DNA from: Candidatus Ornithomonoglobus intestinigallinarum
Lineage (GTDB): Bacteria > Bacillota > Clostridia > UBA1381
Length of the DNA: 32,601 nucleotides
Assembly (NCBI GenBank): GCA_018715365.1
Contig: DVLU01000044.1
Location: 1 to 32,601, forward strand
Direction of reading: 5' to 3'
Position 1 is the stretch's first letter, and every line of letters starts with the position of its first letter. Position numbers and translations under genes: made by a program. Of this stretch, positions 15,581-24,406 are shown in pieces. The notes under the pieces were generated by a model that saw only the letters and a list, made by a program, of their open reading frames with translations, had not been told where the DNA came from and ran no database searches.

Positions 15581-18500
15581 TTATCCGATAAGCTGCTCAA
15601 AGAGCCTTCCGAATACAGCTGCGGCCTCGGCACGCGTTGCATTCGATTTCGGTGCAAACGTATTATCGTCGTTTCCGTTCATAATACCGCTTGCCGCAGT
15701 CCATTTTACTGCCTGCAGTGCGTAATCGGATACGGAGGATATGTCTGATGGCTCGGGCGTAACGGTCGGCTCCGTCGTGGGCGAAGGAGTCGGCGTTGCC
15801 GTCGGACGCGGTCTTGACGAGCCGCCGCCCGATGAGCTCGGACGCTTTGTGGGTTCCGGCGTGGGCGCTGCCGGGTCGCGCGTTATAACAGCCGTTATAT
15901 GAATATCGTCATCGGGCATTGTAAACGTAAACGACGAATCGCCCGTCTTTTCGAACGTCACGCCTTCGGCGTTACTCTCAAGCCCTTCGACAATATAATA
16001 CGTGTTGGGAGTTACCGTTACGGTATTGCCCGCCGCGGCGTTTGACGGCTCAACCGTAAGCTGCGCATTTTCCGGAACATCAAACGTAACCTGATGCGTA
16101 TTTTCAATTCCGTAGCTTGCAGCTGCCGTAAAGCCCGCCGTATCCGTAAGGCGGAACATTCCGGTAACCATTCCGCGGCTGTACTTATCATAGAACAGCA
16201 TGCTGCCCGTCATATGATTCATGCTTTCGTCATCGCTGTCCTCGATTATACTTCCGCCGCCCTCTACGGCAACGAGGTTCCAAACAAGACTGCTGTCATC
16301 GTTTATAAGGAATTGTTCATCGTTTTCCGTTATGCCGTACAGCTCAAGCGTTCCGCTTGCTTCCGACGACGAATCCATCCGGGTGTTTGTAACATCTGTC
16401 CCGTTAAAGTACAGCCTTACTCCGGTAAGCGACGATATTTTTTCGTTTATGGCCCTTACCGTTTTTGACGTCGTATTGCCTATTGCATCGACTGCCGTGA
16501 CGGTAACTTTGTTTTTCATAACGTTCTCATCTGCCGGAACGGTAAATTCAAAGCTTCCGTCATCTGACGCGCCGTCCCATTCGTAGGCTGTTTTTCTGCC
16601 TTCTTCAATATCGTTTACTTCAACAATAAGAGTTGCATTGGGATCCGTTCTTCCCGATATTGTGATTTTGTTGTCTTCCGTCATTGAACCGCTGACGGGC
16701 TCGTTCAGCACAAGCATCGGCGCTGTTGTGTCAACGGCGAAATTTATTGTTTCGGAAAAACCGTCCCCGACGTTGTTTGTGCCGTCGATGTGCAGAGTGT
16801 GACCCTGCGTTTCAAGGCCGGAAAGCGTTATAACGGCCGTATTACCGTCCGCCGTATCAAATTCGCCGAACGCGCTCGTTGTTCCGCCTTCCTCGGCAGC
16901 CGCCTTTGCATCGTCGTATGATGTGCTGTTAAGATACCAGCTGCCGCTTACGGGCATATCGCTTGTAAGCGTTATGTTTACGTCCCTCGATGCAACGGTC
17001 GGTACGGTGACATTATTGCCGCCTACCGTTCCCGCACTGAGCTTATCTGCCGGCGTGCCGTCCGCGGCAGCAACAGACGCCGTTATTGTCGGCGGTGAAG
17101 GCTGCGAAAGCTCAATGATGTCGGAGAACGTTTCCTCCGACATAACGGTTGATATAACATTTCCGTCATCGTCCGTTATGTTATTTACGCGGCATAAGCC
17201 GACCATGTATCGTTTGCCCGGTTCAAGGCCTATAAATTCCGGCGGCTCCGATTCCGTTTCATCTGTTTCCGTTTCGTCCGGTGCATAATCGTATCTTCCG
17301 CCGACTATCAGCTCATCGTTCTTATCAAACGATGACGACGACATATTGTCAACCTGCTCATAAACAACCTGACCGTTTTCATCGAGCTTTTCTCCATAGA
17401 CTGTGACAACGTATCCGTCACATTCCTCCGCCGGCTCGCCGGGAGTTACTCTCAGGCGGTAATCGCCGGCGTTCTGCACCGATACGCTTTCGGCCGCGGA
17501 GGCAGCATCCGTAGTTATTGTCCAGTCCGTATTAAACATACTTTCATCCGTAAAGCTTACGGCCACACGCGCCTCGCCCGGCTCCGTTTCCGATTCGGAC
17601 GGTGTAAACACAACAAACGCATTTGCTGTATCGGCATTTGAGCCTTCATCATCCAAAAGCTCTAACGTGTATTCGTCTGAATCGTTAAATATGCGTATCT
17701 TGCTTGCAAGCTCGTATGCCTGTTCCTCGGATTCCGCCGCAAACGTTATGTTTACCGCTCCGTTATCGCTGCCGTATTCGCCGAGATTCAGGATATGTTC
17801 TTTTCTGTCGGCATTTGACAGAAGCTTTTGTTCTCCGTTCTCCGAGTTTAACGCTGCAGCAGACAGTTCGGCTATTTCCGCACGCTTTACAAGTCCGAAA
17901 TTCGGCGTAATATGAGCATACAGTGTTTTGCCCGTTTCTTCGTCGTATGCCACGGCAACGTCGTTTACGCTCAGAAGCTCCGTATAGTTTCTCAGCTCGT
18001 AATCGTGACCGTTTTCTATTTCCGTAAGCGCCGCGCTGCCGTCAAAAACGACGGTGCCCGTGCCGTCCATACGCATATCACCGTCAACGTCAACCAGAAT
18101 GCTTTGGTTTTTTTCCGTGCCGTTTGAATTATACTTTTCAACCGTGACGCGCATTTCACCGGAGCGCAGCTCCATTGTTTGGTTAAGCGTTATCGGGTTT
18201 GTCGGCTCGCTGCCGGACGTTATAACGGTCGCCTGATAATAAGCGTTTCCGTTATCGTCCTTTCTCTCCTCCGAAAAGTCACCCTTCAGCTCAACAAGTA
18301 TCTCGGCGTCCGGGTTTGCTTCGAGATATTCTTTGTATTCTTCCTCCGTCCGGTACGTTTTTACCTCGTATTCGCACGCGGCGATATCGGGCGACGGCTG
18401 AACCGTCTGCTCAACCGTTACGATACCGTAGCCGGAATTATTGTACTTTGCATCGTTTGTAACAATAACCTTTGCCGCGTCCGACACAACGTCCTGCATT

Positions 18501-20200
18501 TCCTCGTCGATATAATCTATAACAAGGCGGTAATTCCCGAGCTTTCTGTAACCGGTTTCGCCCGTTTTCTCATTATCGGGCGCCGGGACTGTTATATCTA
18601 TCGTATTGTTTACCTCGTCAATGCTTGTATTTGACGAATCGATATTTATAACGGCGCCGTCCTTGCCGTTTTCCGTTATCTCCTCAAGCCTGAAATTATA
18701 GCTTCCGGCGTCGCTCAGCATATTGAGATTAAGTCCCGTTGCGCAAAGGCGCTGCTTTCCGGTATAGTACATATGCTCCGTACAGCCCGTGAGTACAACC
18801 TCGGGCACGCCGTTATCCGTGCCGGGACAAAGGATATAAACGCTTTGCCTGCCTATAATGTTTTCCTGAAGCAGAAGATCCGAATCCGGGTCCGGCTCAT
18901 ATGCGGCAAATTCGATTTTTCTGTACGTTGCGGTGTCGTTTACCGGCACTTTAAAGCGCATATCTTTTGTTATCGTCTGCTCAACGGCAACGTCAATGAA
19001 ATCTATCGTATAAAGGTTTTCCGCGCTGTACGTTTCGCCATTTCCGCTTTCGGTGCTGCCGTTGTCGTCTATCGGCGTTATCATTTCGTCGGGATAAACG
19101 GCAAGCCTTACCGTATCTATTTCAGACGCGTTTTCCTTTTCGAAATTTTTAATGTTTGCCGTCAGCGTTATTTCACCCTCGCTGTCGCCTTCATTGGGCG
19201 ATATATACGCCGTTTTATCCGCGTTAAGCTGCATTGGATCTGCGCCAGATATGTTTATTGCGAGCTTCGATTCCATGGACGTTCCCGCATTCGAATATAC
19301 GCCGTAATTTGTTGCGATGCTGCTTGCTTCGCCCGCCTGCAGCGCGCCCATTCCGAAATACAGGGCATACGCGCTGTCGGCCGTAAGATACTGCGCGTTA
19401 TATTCGTTTGTAAACGTCAAAGCTTCATTCGGCGTAAAATCGTAAACGGTTGCTGCCAAATTGTTCCAGTGTCCGAACGCCACGTTCTCCGGCACGCACT
19501 CCTGCGCGTCAACCGATGCGTTTACCGTGTACGCCGTAACCGACGGGACAAATTCATCGTCATAGCCGAACATCATATGGCCGTAGCTTGCGCCGTCTAT
19601 TATCTGCTCGTTTTCCACAGTGACATACGTACCGTCCTGCGGTATTTTATAATAGGCGTAATCCTGATACCCAAGCGCGGTATCGAGCATTATTCTCGCA
19701 TGTATGTCGTCAACGGCTTCCGCGCCGTTGTTTTTTGCCGAATAGCTTATTATAACCATACCGTTTTCGGACGACGATGCGTTTGCAAGCTCTATTGTCT
19801 GCGTAAACTCTATATCCTCGGCCGTCCACGTTGAAATTATGCGGCTGTCGCCCTCCTGAACCGTTGAAATATCGGTGCCGGAAAGCCCAAGAAAGCCGTA
19901 ATTCCTGCCGAAAATATAATCGTTTGTTTCTTCGCCCGACGTTATGCGGAACGAAGTAAACGACGTATCGTATTCGTCGCTGTTATGCAGGAGCATTTTA
20001 TTGTCGTCGTCTTTTTCAAGCTTATCGCCCTGCACGGTATCAATATGAAATCCTCCGTTTTTGCCGCTTACATCGACCTTTATGTAATCGTTTGAAAGAG
20101 TGTATATATTTTCGTCAGCGGCTAGCGCCGCGGGCATAACGCCCGCGGTTAATGCGGCTGCCGACACAAAGGCTGTTGTTTTTTTGAATATTTTGTTCAT
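15581..20200 (-). CDS. Large secreted surface protein with one C-terminal SLH domain
   Basis: This 1539-residue protein has a signal peptide (MNKIFKKTTAFVSAAALTAG, cleavage near residue 27). Its N-terminal region (about 30-310, from NDYIKVDVSGKNGGFHIDTV) resembles no enzyme I recognise. A long series of beta-sandwich or Ig-like segments follows, for example TVDTTAPMLVL-type starts and AVDAIGNTTSKTV-type ends. A segment about 1369-1442 resembles the divergent InlB-type repeat (SFTFTMPDDDIHITAV). A Pro/Thr-rich linker (1443-1485) leads to one SLH domain (1486-1539: SDYALQAVKWTAASGIMNG and NATRAEAAAVFGRL). SLH domains bind pyruvylated wall polymers, usually as three copies; one copy suggests weak anchoring or oligomerisation. 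Its Shine-Dalgarno site AAAGGAG overlaps the TAA of the gene upstream, 12 bases away, so the two are translationally coupled. Function unknown; adhesion or scaffolding is a guess. Confidence 0.9.
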   Translation of the reverse strand: MNKIFKKTTAFVSAAALTAGVMPAALAADENIYTLSNDYIKVDVSGKNGGFHIDTVQGDKLEKDDDNKMLLHNSDEYDTSFTSFRITSGEETNDYIFGRNYGFLGLSGTDISTVQEGDSRIISTWTAEDIEFTQTIELANASSSENGMVIISYSAKNNGAEAVDDIHARIMLDTALGYQDYAYYKIPQDGTYVTVENEQIIDGASYGHMMFGYDDEFVPSVTAYTVNASVDAQECVPENVAFGHWNNLAATVYDFTPNEALTFTNEYNAQYLTADSAYALYFGMGALQAGEASSIATNYGVYSNAGTSMESKLAINISGADPMQLNADKTAYISPNEGDSEGEITLTANIKNFEKENASEIDTVRLAVYPDEMITPIDDNGSTESGNGETYSAENLYTIDFIDVAVEQTITKDMRFKVPVNDTATYRKIEFAAYEPDPDSDLLLQENIIGRQSVYILCPGTDNGVPEVVLTGCTEHMYYTGKQRLCATGLNLNMLSDAGSYNFRLEEITENGKDGAVINIDSSNTSIDEVNNTIDITVPAPDNEKTGETGYRKLGNYRLVIDYIDEEMQDVVSDAAKVIVTNDAKYNNSGYGIVTVEQTVQPSPDIAACEYEVKTYRTEEEYKEYLEANPDAEILVELKGDFSEERKDDNGNAYYQATVITSGSEPTNPITLNQTMELRSGEMRVTVEKYNSNGTEKNQSILVDVDGDMRMDGTGTVVFDGSAALTEIENGHDYELRNYTELLSVNDVAVAYDEETGKTLYAHITPNFGLVKRAEIAELSAAALNSENGEQKLLSNADRKEHILNLGEYGSDNGAVNITFAAESEEQAYELASKIRIFNDSDEYTLELLDDEGSNADTANAFVVFTPSESETEPGEARVAVSFTDESMFNTDWTITTDAASAAESVSVQNAGDYRLRVTPGEPAEECDGYVVTVYGEKLDENGQVVYEQVDNMSSSSFDKNDELIVGGRYDYAPDETETDETESEPPEFIGLEPGKRYMVGLCRVNNITDDDGNVISTVMSEETFSDIIELSQPSPPTITASVAAADGTPADKLSAGTVGGNNVTVPTVASRDVNITLTSDMPVSGSWYLNSTSYDDAKAAAEEGGTTSAFGEFDTADGNTAVITLSGLETQGHTLHIDGTNNVGDGFSETINFAVDTTAPMLVLNEPVSGSMTEDNKITISGRTDPNATLIVEVNDIEEGRKTAYEWDGASDDGSFEFTVPADENVMKNKVTVTAVDAIGNTTSKTVRAINEKISSLTGVRLYFNGTDVTNTRMDSSSEASGTLELYGITENDEQFLINDDSSLVWNLVAVEGGGSIIEDSDDESMNHMTGSMLFYDKYSRGMVTGMFRLTDTAGFTAAASYGIENTHQVTFDVPENAQLTVEPSNAAAGNTVTVTPNTYYIVEGLESNAEGVTFEKTGDSSFTFTMPDDDIHITAVITRDPAAPTPEPTKRPSSSGGGSSRPRPTATPTPSPTTEPTVTPEPSDISSVSDYALQAVKWTAASGIMNGNDDNTFAPKSNATRAEAAAVFGRLFEQLIG

Positions 20201-20212
20201 AGCGGCTCTCCT

Positions 20213-23200
20213 TTACTGTTCGATATACAGATACGTTATGTACTGCCTGCGGTTTTGGCTCATAATGTAGACCGTGTAGAAACCGCTGCCGGTTACCGTT
20301 ATGCTGCCGTCCGTCACCTTTGTCGATCCGTTCTTCATCTGACCCGCAGTTTTAAAGCCCTTCTTGATATAAAGCACATACGGTTCGTATACGCCGTTTT
20401 GACCGATCAGGTTTTCGACGCTGAACGTAAGCTCGTTTGTATCAAGATTAAGCGTACCCATATATGTGGTTTCGCTGCCGTTTACGGAAAGCGTAAGCTC
20501 GTCACTGCCCACAACGCGGACTGTGCGCTCGGCTTTTGCTTCGTTGCCCGCTTCGTCAGCTGCCGTATATATTACCGTGTATTCGCCGGCCGCGTTTACA
20601 TTAAGCTCCGATGTATCCCATATAAGCGTTATTTTATCGGTTTCCGATATATCGTCGCTTACAAGCGCGCCGTCTTTAAGCGCAGCTTCAAGCTCGGCGT
20701 CTGATATGCCCTGGTTTACGCTTATGCGCTGCGGCGTAATCCACAATACGGGCGGCGTGTTATCGGGAACAAGTATGCCGGAAAGGCCCGTAAACGTCAT
20801 GTTGCCCGCCGTATCCCATACGCTTAAGGGATATACGCCGTCGCGGTTTATGCTGAGCTTCGTCCATGCGTCTGCGGCTATACTTCCCTCCAGCTGCTGG
20901 AACGTGTATTTTCCCGCCTCGTTCGACTTAAAGAACACGCTATCAAGCTCCGCAACGTCGTTTTGCTCGGTAAGCTCCGCCCAGCTTGAATATTCGGCGC
21001 CGTTTTCCGAAAGCTTAAACGCAAGCACCGGCGCGGCCGTATCTATATCCGTCACTTCGACGCTTACGGCTGTCACATTTCCCGCCGCGTCGGCCAACGT
21101 ATACTCATGCACGCCGTTTTCGCTTATGGTGACTGTCATAGGCTCACCCGGCGCAAATCTTTCCTCGGAGGGCAGCTGCATGCAAACAACCTCCTCGTTT
21201 GCCGTAAACGTTATATCAACGCTCATTCTCGGCTCCCCGGCAGTATAATCGTGCGTTATCTCCGGCGCTGTTTTGTCTATTATGCTTACTGCCTGTATCG
21301 GCTGCGCATACTCGGTACCGTTTTCACCTGTAGCCTCAAGCACGGTTTCTCCGATATTTCCGGGATATGTAATATCCACCGTCTGTGACGACACGTTAAG
21401 CTTTGCTTTTTCCGATTCGACAAGCGAAACACCTCCGTCTTCGGTTTTGTAATAAAGCTTCGCGTCCGAAACGTTCATGTTAAACCTTATCTGTGCCGTT
21501 ACGTCGTAATTTACCGGCTCCTCCGAAAGCTCGCTTTGATCTTCGCCTTCCGCATCAAGCACTTTATAAGGCCACCAGCGAACCGGTTTTTCGGGATTCT
21601 CCGGTGCGATATTGCCCTCGATAATGTCATTTACCATGGCTGTGATGCTGCCGGTGTTGCCGACTGCGTCTTTATAATAGAACACAAAGCTGCCGTTTGA
21701 CGTAAAGTCATGGTAATGATATCCCTTATACTGCGAATGTTCCTCTTCTATTCCTATTCCGCTGCTGTTGGTTATTGTTATCTCCTGTCCCTTCGGGTCA
21801 AGATAAACACGCCTTGTATACTTATTGAGGTTTGCGTATACAAGCCACACTTCGCCGAGCGTGCGGATATTGGAAAGCTTCACGGGTATGGTTATAACGC
21901 GCGGCGCGTTTTCGTCATAATTTTCGACAGTATCGCTTGCTATAAGCGCTATAACAAATTCCGTGTTTTCCGTAACGGTAACGGTGTTTCCGCTAAGCGC
22001 CGCGCCTTCGATTGCCGCGCTCTGCGTATCGTCCGTCACGTCCTCGGCCGACGTGCCCGCCGGAAGGATAAGCATTTTTGCGTCAACGTTTGTATCTATG
22101 CTTATCACGTCGCGCTGCGAATCGGTAAGCTTGCCGAAATCAAACGGCTCTTCATCATCGTATATATACGTGCCCATGGGCATCGTCAGCGAATTTGTGC
22201 TTCCGAAAAGCTCCATCGTATAGCTTAATCTCACAGGCTCCGGTATTATTATATCAACGGGCAGCTCGGCCGTTACCGAGCCGCTGTTGCCGGCCTGGTC
22301 CGTGTACTCAAACGTATACGTGTCGCCTATCGAGCCCGATGTAAACGTGTGAGTCAGCGCGCCGTTTGTGCCCGTCAGCTCATCATCGTAATCGAGCGGA
22401 TATACGATTGCCGCTACAGAGCCGAGCGTTTCCGTTCCCGTTACGTCTTTTTCATATTCCCACGTAACTGCCGCTTCTGCGCTGCGGTCTATATTGTCTA
22501 CCGTGAACGTCCGTTCATATTCATTGCCGCCGTATGATAACGTAATCCTGAAAACGCAGTTTTCCGTCGCCGTTATCTGCGCCGACTGTCCGTCCTCCGC
22601 TATGTCATAGCCTATGGCCGTTCCTTCTGCCAGCGTGCAGCCCGTTATCGTAAGCAGCTCATCTTCTCTTGCGGAGGAGATATTAAACATAACGTTTTGA
22701 TTCGTTCTTGTCTGCGGCGTCATTTCAACGTTTAATTTCAAATCGCCGTCAAGCGCAACTTCTATCGTCTGCGTATGCTCATCGCCGAAAATATCCTCAA
22801 ACGTTATATCGTATACGCCGTCGGAATATATCGGTATTCCCGTTTTTACATCGGAATACGTCATATCCGCGTTTGCGCCCGCCGGGCTTACTATTTTTAC
22901 GCCGCTTGAAAACTCAAGCTCGAGAGAGCCGTCGTCCGCGCGGCTCATGCCGGTTATTTTCGGCGCGGCGTATTTTGCGTCTATGCCCTCAAGTATATTG
23001 TACGGCGCGGATTTATTTCCCGCCTCGTCAACGGCATAGGCGATTATGACGCCGGTTTCAGGCACCTTGCCGCTTATAACGGCTTTGAAGCTGTGCCCGT
23101 CATCCGATACATAGATGCTGTCCGCACCTTCGGCGGGCGCTATGCCGTATATGCCGGCGCTGTTCGGCGATGAACCGAATTCAAGCTCATCACCCTCCGA

Positions 23201-24406
23201 CCACGTTATTGCAAGTATGTCGCTGTCCGCGTCCGCTTCGTTTTCCGGGCTGCCATCGCCCGCCGCCGGATTTGTGGGCGACAAATACAGCTTAAGGTTA
23301 TCGCCGGAGCTGCGCACCATGGCGTCGTTCAGATTTATTTCAACCTCATAACCGTCGTCCGTGGAGGATAATATACGCGACGATAACGTCGGCGCATCGT
23401 TATCAAGATGATCTGACAAATCAACCGCATCGGGATAATACGAATATATGCCGTACTCGTCAACAAGCAGGAATGACATGGTCTGCGGCTCATTAAATTC
23501 CGTTTTGCCGTCTATGCTTAAAAGCCCTTCCTCCGTCACTTCAACATCATACGGCATGCCGTTTTGGATCATATAAAAGTCTTTAAGGCTGCCGTTCATG
23601 CTGCTGCTCTTTTTTGCTCTCAGCCCGACGCTCTGCGAAACGCCGTCGGGTACGACTTCAACCTCAAGCTCCGGCGCATATTCGCTTACGCTTAAATTAA
23701 GCTGCTTTACGGGGCCCGTTTCGCCGTTTGCCAGCCTTTCACGGATATACAGAATCGTCGGTTCATCATCTGATACAAATACCGTCGGATAGACATACTC
23801 GCTGTAATCATATACAATGTGCGCTTCGGAGCCGTCGTTTGCAAAGCCTATAATATTGCTGTTGATTATCAGCGGGGATTCATCGCTGCCGCTAAGCCAC
23901 ACATCAAACATTCCCTTTTGCCCGTAGCTTTCCGATACGAATTGCACCATTTGATAAATGCCGTCCTTGGGAACAACGACGCTCTCAAGCTCCTCGCCGC
24001 TTTCGATGCCGTTAAAGACCTCGTGCGCTCCGATTTCCGGAAGAAATACCGAAAGCGTTTTAAAGGCGGCGCCGGCGTCGGGCTCTGTGGCGTCAACATA
24101 GAAATTCGTCTCGAATCTTACAGTGTCAACGCGTCCGCTTATCTTTGCCTGAAGCGCCACTTCCGTATAATACATGCCGCTTTCGTATTCAATATCGGGG
24201 AATACAAGAAGCTGCTCGGAAGCATCCGCGGCAAGCTGCTTTTCATATACGGGGTTCGATACGCCGTCCTTGTAAATTCTTACAAAGCTGTTCTCAAAGT
24301 CTATATCCCCGACACCCCACTCGGGCATACGGTTGTTTGATATGCTGAACGCAAGCTGTATGCCGTTAAGCGATTTAAAGCGCATGGGCTCCGTACCGTC
24401 ATACAT
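20213..24406 (-). CDS. Giant Ig-repeat surface protein, C-terminal part (downstream of a frameshift)
   Basis: These 1397 codons are the continuation of the gene beginning at 26955, in a shifted frame. The apparent ATG at 24406 (MYDGTEPMRFKSLNG) lacks a signal peptide and a convincing ribosome site, and lies inside the overlapping upstream frame. The sequence is a chain of Ig-like domains with recurring strand ends of the type (D/K)xAGN: YTDQAGNSGSVTAEL, YKDAVGNTGSITAMV, LADAAGNVTAVSVEV, AADEAGNEAKAERTV. The last of these is typical of DUF5011-type domains. No catalytic motif and no SLH or sortase signal are seen. It ends YITYLYIEQ with TAA, 12 bases before the SLH gene. I infer an extracellular elongated protein working with the SLH protein; its function is unknown. 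Confidence 0.8.
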   Translation of the reverse strand: MYDGTEPMRFKSLNGIQLAFSISNNRMPEWGVGDIDFENSFVRIYKDGVSNPVYEKQLAADASEQLLVFPDIEYESGMYYTEVALQAKISGRVDTVRFETNFYVDATEPDAGAAFKTLSVFLPEIGAHEVFNGIESGEELESVVVPKDGIYQMVQFVSESYGQKGMFDVWLSGSDESPLIINSNIIGFANDGSEAHIVYDYSEYVYPTVFVSDDEPTILYIRERLANGETGPVKQLNLSVSEYAPELEVEVVPDGVSQSVGLRAKKSSSMNGSLKDFYMIQNGMPYDVEVTEEGLLSIDGKTEFNEPQTMSFLLVDEYGIYSYYPDAVDLSDHLDNDAPTLSSRILSSTDDGYEVEINLNDAMVRSSGDNLKLYLSPTNPAAGDGSPENEADADSDILAITWSEGDELEFGSSPNSAGIYGIAPAEGADSIYVSDDGHSFKAVISGKVPETGVIIAYAVDEAGNKSAPYNILEGIDAKYAAPKITGMSRADDGSLELEFSSGVKIVSPAGANADMTYSDVKTGIPIYSDGVYDITFEDIFGDEHTQTIEVALDGDLKLNVEMTPQTRTNQNVMFNISSAREDELLTITGCTLAEGTAIGYDIAEDGQSAQITATENCVFRITLSYGGNEYERTFTVDNIDRSAEAAVTWEYEKDVTGTETLGSVAAIVYPLDYDDELTGTNGALTHTFTSGSIGDTYTFEYTDQAGNSGSVTAELPVDIIIPEPVRLSYTMELFGSTNSLTMPMGTYIYDDEEPFDFGKLTDSQRDVISIDTNVDAKMLILPAGTSAEDVTDDTQSAAIEGAALSGNTVTVTENTEFVIALIASDTVENYDENAPRVITIPVKLSNIRTLGEVWLVYANLNKYTRRVYLDPKGQEITITNSSGIGIEEEHSQYKGYHYHDFTSNGSFVFYYKDAVGNTGSITAMVNDIIEGNIAPENPEKPVRWWPYKVLDAEGEDQSELSEEPVNYDVTAQIRFNMNVSDAKLYYKTEDGGVSLVESEKAKLNVSSQTVDITYPGNIGETVLEATGENGTEYAQPIQAVSIIDKTAPEITHDYTAGEPRMSVDITFTANEEVVCMQLPSEERFAPGEPMTVTISENGVHEYTLADAAGNVTAVSVEVTDIDTAAPVLAFKLSENGAEYSSWAELTEQNDVAELDSVFFKSNEAGKYTFQQLEGSIAADAWTKLSINRDGVYPLSVWDTAGNMTFTGLSGILVPDNTPPVLWITPQRISVNQGISDAELEAALKDGALVSDDISETDKITLIWDTSELNVNAAGEYTVIYTAADEAGNEAKAERTVRVVGSDELTLSVNGSETTYMGTLNLDTNELTFSVENLIGQNGVYEPYVLYIKKGFKTAGQMKNGSTKVTDGSITVTGSGFYTVYIMSQNRRQYITYLYIEQ

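Noticed and set aside
18773-19834. Long plus-strand open frame of 353 codons opposite the SLH gene
   Set aside because: It is a shadow of the coding strand: Arg/Tyr-rich low-complexity composition, no domain, no ribosome site, and entirely within a well-supported gene.
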